From Hydractinia symbiolongicarpus (Eukaryota > Cnidaria > Hydrozoa > Anthoathecata > Hydractiniidae), in assembly GCF_029227915.1 (NCBI RefSeq), contig NC_079882.1, positions 30,682,001-30,746,000 on the forward strand: a stretch of DNA of 64,000 nt. The letters are read 5' to 3'. Below, one piece after another: positions 60,955 to 64,000 of the stretch. The notes beneath the pieces were generated by a model. The model did not search any database. It had not been told where the DNA came from and saw only the letters and a program-made list of their open reading frames with translations. How positions within the stretch are numbered: the first letter of the stretch is position 1; every line of letters starts with the position of its first letter. Position numbers and translations under genes: made by a program.

Positions 60955-60990
60955 TGGTCCCATAGTAAAAAATGAGTTGCGCTACCACAG
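60955..60990. repeat. Small deletion within a monomer
   Basis: Here aaaaaatgagtt is joined directly to gcgctaccacagcg. Neighbouring monomers have about 23 bases (atttatctaaattttaaaatgaa) between these blocks. It is a single event, not seen elsewhere in the window. Confidence 0.8.
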
Positions 60991-63900
60991 CGCCCAGTGT
61001 AATTGCTGAGTGCCAGCAACCTTGTCAAATTAAGAAGAATGTTATTTCTTGAAGTCCAATTGGCTCATTTATCACATTTATAAGTCCAAAGTCCAAAATC
61101 AGTTCAATTAAGTCCAGAGTCAATCGTTTCACTGTTAAAAGCGATGCAACCTGGTAATATCAGAAACCCATCGCTAAATACACGTTGGTACGGATATGTG
61201 CCGCAACCGTTGTAGGTCAAACAGACTGATAGCGTTAGAAAGTCAATGATATGTAGTTTTTGAAACTTTCTCTGTTTCTTCAGAGCGCGCTAACGTCTAG
61301 GATTGGCCCCACAGTAAAAAATGGCTTATTTATCTACATTTTTTAATAAAGCGCTACCACAGCGCCCAGTGGAAATGCTCTGTTCCAGCAATCATTTCAA
61401 TTTAAGAAGAACGTTTTTTATTAGAGACCAGTTGTCTTATTGATCATACTTTTAGGGTCAGAATCCAAAATCATTTCAATTAAGTCCCACAGTCAATCGT
61501 TTCATTGTTAAAAGCCGTGCAACCTAGTAGAGACAGAAAAATAACCCTAAATACATGTTGGTACAAATATGTGACGCGACCATTGTACTTCAAGCGGACG
61601 GATACCGTTAGAAACGCACTGAAATGTAGTTTTTGAAACTGTCGCTATATCTTCAGCGCGTGCTAACGGCTAGGATTGGTCCCACAGTAAAAAATGACTT
61701 ATTTATCTACATTTTTTAACAAAGCGCTATCACAGCGCCCAGTGTAATCGCTGAGTTCAAGCAATCATGTCAATTTAAGAAGAATGTTATTTCGTGGAGT
61801 CCAATTGTCTCATTTATCACATTTATAAGTTCAAAGTCTAAAATCAGTTTCGTTAAGTACCACAGTCAATCGTTTCACTGTTAAATGCAATGCAATCTAG
61901 TAATATCGGAAATATATCGCTAAATACATGTTGGTACGGTAATGTGACGCAACCGTTGTAGCTCAAACAGACTGTTAACGTTAGAAAGTCAATGAAATGT
62001 AGTTTTTGAAGCTGTCTCTATTTCTTCAGCGTGCGCAATCGTTTAGGATTGGTCCCACAGTACAAAGTGACTTATTTATCTAAATTTTTTAATGAAGCGC
62101 TACTGCAGCGCCCAGTGCAATCGCTGAATTCCAGCAATCGTGTCAAATTAAGGAGAATGTTAATTCTTGCAGTCCAATTGTTTCATTCATCACATTTATA
62201 ATGTGAAACTCCAAAATCAGTTTTATTAAGTCCCAGAGTCAATCGTTTCACTGTTAAAAGCGATGCAACCTGGTAATATCAGAAACATATCGCTAAATAC
62301 ATGTTGTTACGAATATGTGACGCAACCGTTGTAACTCAAACGGAGTGATACCGTTAGAAACTCAATGAAATATAGTTTTTGAAAATGTCTCTATTTCTGC
62401 AGCGCAACTAACGGCAAGGATTGCTCCCACAGTAACAAATGAGTTATTTATCTAAATTTTTAAATGAAGCGCTACCACAGCGCCCAGTGTAATTGCTGAG
62501 TGCCAGCAACCTTGTCAAATTAAGAAGAATGTTATTTCTTGAAGTCCAATTGGCTCATTTATCACATTTATAAGTCCAAAGTCCAAAATCAGTTCAATTA
62601 AGTCCAGAGTCAATCGTTTCACTGTTAAAAGCGATGCAACCTGGTAATATCAGAAACCCATCGCTAAATACACGTTGGTACGGATACGTGCCGCAACCGT
62701 TGTAGGTCAAACAGACTGATAGCGTTAGAAAGTCAATGAAATGTAGTTTTTGAAACTGTCTCTGTTTCTTCAGAGCGCCCTAACGTCTAGGATTGGCCCC
62801 ACAGTAAAAAATGGCTTATTTATCTACATTTTTTAGTAAAGCGCTACCACAGCGCACAGTGGAAATGCTCTTTTCCAGCAATCATTTCAAATTAAGAAGA
62901 ACGTTTTTTATTAGAGACCAGTTGTCTTATTGATCATACTTTTAGGGTCAGAATCCAAAATCATTTCAATTAAGTCCCACAGTCAATCGTTTCATTGTTA
63001 AAAGCCGTGCAACCTAGTAGAGACAGAAAAATAAAGCTAAATACATGTTGGTACGAATATGTGACGCGACCATTGTACTTCAAGCGGACGGATACCGTTA
63101 GAAACGCACTGAAATGTAGTTTTTGAAACTGTCGCTATATCTTCAGCGCGTGCTAACGGCTAGGATTGGTCCCACAGTACAAAATGACTTATTTATCTAA
63201 ATTTTTTAATGAAGCGCTACCTCAGCGCCCAGTGTAATCGCTGAATTCCAGCAATCGTGTCAACTTAAGGAGAATGTTATTTCTTGGAGTCCAATTGTCT
63301 CATTTATCACATTTATAAGTTCAAAGTCTAAAATCGGTTTCGTTAAGTCCCACAGTCAATCGTTTCACTGTTAAATGCAATGCAATCTAGTAATATCGGA
63401 AATATATCGCTAAATACATGTTGGTACGGATATGTGACGCAACCGTTGTAGCTCAAACAGACTGTTAACGTTAGAAAGTCTATGAAATTTAGTTTTTGAA
63501 AATGTCTCTATTTCTTCAGCGCGAGCTAACGGCTAGGATTGGTCCCACAGTAAAAAATGACTTATTTATCTAAATTTTTAAATGAAGCGCTACCACAGCC
63601 CCCAGTGTAATCGCTAAGTTCCAGCAATCATGTCAATTTAAGAAGAATGTTATTTCTTGAAATCCAATTGCCTCATTTATCACAAATATAATTTCAAAGT
63701 CCAATATCAGTTCAATTAAGTCCCACACTCAATCGTTTCACTGTTAAAAGCCATGCAACCTGGTGATATATGAAATATATCGCTAAATACATGTTGGTAC
63801 GAATATGTGACGCAACCGTTGTAATTCAAGCGGACGGATACCGTTAGAAACTCAATGAAATATAGTTTTTGAAAATGTCTAGATTTCTGCAGCGCAAGCT

Positions 63901-64000
63901 AACGGCTAGGAATGAACCCATAGTAAAAAATGAGTTATTTATCTAAATTTTAAAATGAAACGCTACCACAACGCCCAGTGTAATCGCTGAGTGCCAGCAA

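Larger units (their letters stand above)
11863..64000. repeat. 373-bp satellite array with higher-order repeats, right segment
   Basis: The array resumes in the monomer split by the LINE and continues without interruption to the window edge, about 140 monomers. Two main monomer types alternate. Type A has agtgtaatcgctgagttcc, atcacatttataag and taacggctagg. Type B has agtggaaatgctctgttcc, gatcatatttctaggg, cctagtagagtcag and often taacgtctagg or tatcgtctagg. Combinations of these form multi-monomer units that are themselves duplicated, listed separately. Copies within a higher-order unit are nearly identical, while neighbouring monomers differ at many positions; this is the signature of repeated unequal exchange. 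Between the listed blocks (for example 11863-12228, 14476-15359, 22650-24003, 58150-64000) there is only satellite sequence, and I see no gene. The sequence continues beyond the window. Confidence 0.97.

Noticed and set aside
1-64000. CRISPR array
   Set aside because: The repeat unit is 373 bp with no short repeat-spacer alternation, and the window is plainly eukaryotic satellite DNA.

Overview
This window is eukaryotic repetitive DNA, almost certainly from an invertebrate animal. Nearly all of it (about 59 kb) is one tandem satellite with a basic monomer of 373 bp. The satellite is interrupted once, at about 7192-11862, by a near-complete CR1/L2-group non-LTR retrotransposon (LINE) lying on the minus strand. 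I see no bacterial-type genes, tRNA or rRNA genes, CRISPR arrays or host single-copy genes. The invertebrate call rests on the LINE, which has an esterase-bearing ORF1 and an APE-endonuclease/reverse-transcriptase ORF2 of a type common in cnidarians and other aquatic invertebrates. That placement is tentative.

Layout. 1-7191: satellite monomers, mostly 373 bp, with three 255-bp deletion monomers and one 160-bp deletion monomer. 7192-11862: the LINE. Its 3' end is on the left: a CTT run (AAG on the sense strand), a 3' UTR with a nested hairpin, ORF2, ORF1 and a very short 5' leader. 11863-64000: satellite arranged in nested higher-order repeats (HORs). Adjacent blocks repeat every 3 (about 1118 bp), 4 (1492 bp), 5 (1862 bp), 6 (2238 bp) or 9-10 (3353-3727 bp) monomers. 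Other blocks are copied over distances of 11-17 kb. Hybrid monomers mark unequal-exchange or conversion breakpoints.

The LINE. ORF1 has a winged-helix-like N-terminus, a coiled coil and a C-terminal SGNH esterase with a complete Ser/Asp/His set. ORF2 has intact endonuclease motifs and a YADD reverse transcriptase. ORF2 has no ATG ahead of its endonuclease. Its frame is -1 relative to ORF1, and it opens exactly at a T TTT TTA heptamer read in phase by ORF1. This suggests programmed -1 frameshifting, or else a one-base change in a homopolymer, and it is the most notable finding here. The 3' UTR hairpin gains a G-U pair only in the retrotransposon-sense RNA, which fits a role in recognition by its own reverse transcriptase.

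Many 61-64-residue open frames recur on the minus strand of the satellite. They are by-products of satellite homogenisation, not genes. Limits: period lengths were measured by hand from anchor motifs, and HOR boundaries are accurate to tens of bases at best.
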